Part shown: one piece after another, positions 22,255 to 23,834 of the stretch
How positions within the stretch are numbered: position 1 is the first letter of the stretch
Layout: each line of letters starts with the position of its first letter
Assembly: GCA_050733695.1 (NCBI GenBank)
Contig: JBOHTO010000121.1
Location: 1-23,834, forward strand
Source of the DNA: JBOHTO01 sp050733695
GTDB taxonomy: Bacteria; Gemmatimonadota; Gemmatimonadetes; Gemmatimonadales; Gemmatimonadaceae
Length of the DNA stretch: 23,834 nucleotides
Direction: 5' to 3'
Notes under the pieces: generated by a model
Databases searched by the model: none
What the model was told of the DNA's origin: nothing
Seen by the model: only the letters and a program-made list of their open reading frames with translations
Position numbers and translations under genes: made by a program

Positions 22255-23370
22255 ATGAAAATCGGCATTCCCAGGGAGATCAAGACCAACGAGAACCGCG
22301 TCGCTCTCGTGCCTGCTGGTGCAGAGACGCTCGCAGCGGCCGGGCATACCGTTGCCATCGAGAAGGGCGCTGGGGAAGGCAGTGGCTTCCCGGACGAGCT
22401 GTACGCGAATGTCGGGGCGACGATCGCGCCCGACGCGACCGCGGTGTGGAAGAACGCCGACATGATCATGAAGGTGAAGGAGCCGATCGAGCGCGAGTGG
22501 CCGCACATGCAGCGAGGGCAGACGATCTTCACGTACTTCCATTTCGCGGCCGACGAGAAGCTCACGAACGCCCACCGCGACAGTGGCGCGGTGTGCATCG
22601 CGTACGAGACCGTCGAGCTGCCGTCGCGCGAGCTACCACTGCTCACGCCCATGTCGGAGGTGGCGGGACGCATGGCCGTACAGGAGGGTGCCAAGTATCT
22701 GGAGAAGCTCTACGGAGGACGAGGCGTTCTGCTCGGCGGCGTGCCCGGCGTCCTGCCGGCAAAGGTCGTCGTGCTGGGCGGAGGAATCGTGGGCATCAAC
22801 TCCGCGAAAATGGCCGCCGGAATGGGAGCACACGTCGTCGTTCTCGATCTTTCGCTCGAGCGGCTGCGCTATCTTTCGGATGTCATGCCGGCCAACGTGC
22901 AGTTGCTGCACTCCAACCGCCACGTGATCCTCGAGCAGATCTCCGACGCCGATCTCGTGGTCGGCGCCGTATTGATTCCAGGTGCCAAGGCGCCCAAGCT
23001 CATCCGCCGACAGGATCTTGCGATGATGCGTGCCGGTTCGGTGATCGTGGACGTCGCCGTGGATCAGGGTGGCTGTGTGGAGACGATCAAGCCAACAACA
23101 CACGAGAACCCGACGTACGTTGTCGACGGCGTGATCCACTACGCGGTTGCGAACATGCCCGGCGCGGTGCCGCGCACATCCACGCTCGCGCTCACCAATG
23201 CGACGCTCCCGTACGCCGTACAACTCGCGAACAAGGGATGGAAGAAGGCCCTCCGCGACAATGCCGCCCTGCTCAGGGGACTCAACATTGTCGATGGCCA
23301 CGTCACCTACCGGGCCGTTGCCGATGCATTCGGTCACGACTACGAGGAGCCCGACGCCTTCGTCGGCTGA
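22255..23370 (+). CDS. ald: Alanine dehydrogenase
   Basis: Ald catalyses the reversible NAD-dependent oxidative deamination of L-alanine to pyruvate and ammonium. At 371 residues it equals the Mycobacterium tuberculosis enzyme in length. It opens with the family start MKIGIPREIKTNENRVALVPAG. Lys75 in KVKEP and His96 in TYFHF correspond, with a one-residue offset, to the catalytic Lys74 and His95. A Rossmann motif VVLGGGIVGINSAKMAAGMGA binds NAD, and NATLPYAVQLANKGWKKAL closes the C-terminus. ATG 22255 fits the family but has no Shine-Dalgarno; the leader is C-rich. A polysaccharide deacetylase gene starts 10 nt after the stop, so the two may share a transcript, though no metabolic link is evident. 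Confidence 0.97.
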   Translation: MKIGIPREIKTNENRVALVPAGAETLAAAGHTVAIEKGAGEGSGFPDELYANVGATIAPDATAVWKNADMIMKVKEPIEREWPHMQRGQTIFTYFHFAADEKLTNAHRDSGAVCIAYETVELPSRELPLLTPMSEVAGRMAVQEGAKYLEKLYGGRGVLLGGVPGVLPAKVVVLGGGIVGINSAKMAAGMGAHVVVLDLSLERLRYLSDVMPANVQLLHSNRHVILEQISDADLVVGAVLIPGAKAPKLIRRQDLAMMRAGSVIVDVAVDQGGCVETIKPTTHENPTYVVDGVIHYAVANMPGAVPRTSTLALTNATLPYAVQLANKGWKKALRDNAALLRGLNIVDGHVTYRAVADAFGHDYEEPDAFVG

Positions 23371-23380
23371 GCGGGCCGCT

Positions 23381-23834
23381 GTGCCGGGCTCCGCGCGATG
23401 GCGACCCGCCGTGCCGCCGATCCTGTGCTATCACAAGGTTGAGCGCAGGCAGGAGCTGGGAGTCACTCGAATCTCACCACCTCGCTTCGCCCGCCAGATA
23501 TGCCGTCTCGCCCGTGCCGGATGGCGCACGCTCTCCCTCACGGAGATGATCGCAGTAGTGCGCGGTGTGCGCCCGCTCGGCCACCGCGAACTGGCGATAA
23601 CGTTCGATGATGCGTATCGCGGCCTGCGCGATCATGCTTTTCCCGTGCTGGCCGATCACGGCATGACGGCGACGTGCTTCGTGATCACAGGTTACGCGGG
23701 CGCGCTGAACCGCTGGGACGTGGCCTACGGTGGGCGGCGCTTTGCGCACCTGGCGTGGCGGGACATGCGCCGCTGGCAGAACCGCGGTATCGACTTCGCG
23801 TCGCACACGGTGAGTCATCCGCGCCTCACATGGC
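23381..23834 (+). CDS. Polysaccharide deacetylase (NodB-like), 3' end cut by window
   Basis: The frame is open from GTG 23381 to the window edge, giving 151 residues. The NodB-homology signatures are visible: ILCYHKV near the N-terminus, TFDDAY with Asp76 and Asp77 (catalytic base and metal ligand), FPVLADHGMTATCFV, and the second metal motif SHTVSHPRLT with the H-x(3)-H histidines. Such CE4 enzymes remove N- or O-acetyl groups from polysaccharides such as peptidoglycan, chitin oligomers or exopolysaccharide. No signal peptide is seen at this start, so a cytoplasmic or envelope-biosynthesis role is possible. The start could also be GTG 23411. It follows ald by 10 nt. Confidence 0.85.
   Translation, partial: MPGSARWRPAVPPILCYHKVERRQELGVTRISPPRFARQICRLARAGWRTLSLTEMIAVVRGVRPLGHRELAITFDDAYRGLRDHAFPVLADHGMTATCFVITGYAGALNRWDVAYGGRRFAHLAWRDMRRWQNRGIDFASHTVSHPRLTW

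Noticed and set aside
1..23834. CRISPR array, insertion sequence, prophage, tRNA or rRNA genes
   Set aside because: I saw no repeat-spacer pattern, transposase, phage gene or cloverleaf-like segment; gaps between genes are all under 200 bases.

Overview
This is a GC-rich bacterial chromosome segment, mostly core housekeeping genes packed tightly on the + strand. The genes and high GC suggest a free-living, non-proteobacterial Gram-negative. Clues are RseP, a lipoprotein, secreted hydrolases, a Hanks-type kinase with an extracytoplasmic sensor-like part, a short EF-Ts and an S2 protein with a long tail. My best guess is Gemmatimonadota or a near relative. That is inference from gene style, not from a search.

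Layout. 1-1047: a 5'-cut minimal nucleotidyltransferase, then a 189-residue protein resembling only the C-terminal end of type IIG (Eco57I-like) restriction-modification enzymes. 1087-4494: biotin carboxylase, a TrmA/RlmD-type rRNA methyltransferase and a biotin carrier protein, overlapping in that order. 4561-6681: a secreted S9 prolyl-oligopeptidase-family peptidase. It converges on a minus-strand lipoprotein (6826-7470) across a short dispersed-type palindrome. 7663-15964: the classic string rplM-rpsI, rpsB-tsf-pyrH-frr-uppS-cdsA-dxr-rseP, covering ribosomal proteins, elongation and recycling factors, UMP kinase, then isoprenoid carrier, phospholipid and MEP-pathway enzymes and the site-2 protease. 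16130-18164: a small secreted, membrane-anchored protein of unknown function converging on a Ser/Thr kinase. 18265-22129: rpsO-pnp-M16 peptidase. 22255-23834: alanine dehydrogenase, then a 3'-cut polysaccharide deacetylase.

How it works together. The central block couples translation (L13, S9, S2, EF-Ts, RRF), pyrimidine nucleotide supply (PyrH) and envelope building (UppS, CdsA, Dxr, RseP). Short gaps and ATGA-type overlaps suggest translational coupling. Structured, SD-poor or C-rich leaders before accC, rplM, rpsB, tsf, rpsO and ald are the main non-coding interest. They include a 9-bp inverted repeat ending exactly on the accC start codon, two hairpins ahead of rpsB, a hairpin overlapping the rpsO ribosome-binding site, an attenuator-like hairpin between rpsO and pnp, and a roughly 70-nt C-rich, G-poor tract before ald.

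I see no prophage, CRISPR array, insertion sequence, tRNA or rRNA gene, and no clear new multi-gene system. The least ordinary coding feature is the stand-alone restriction-enzyme tail at 478-1047.
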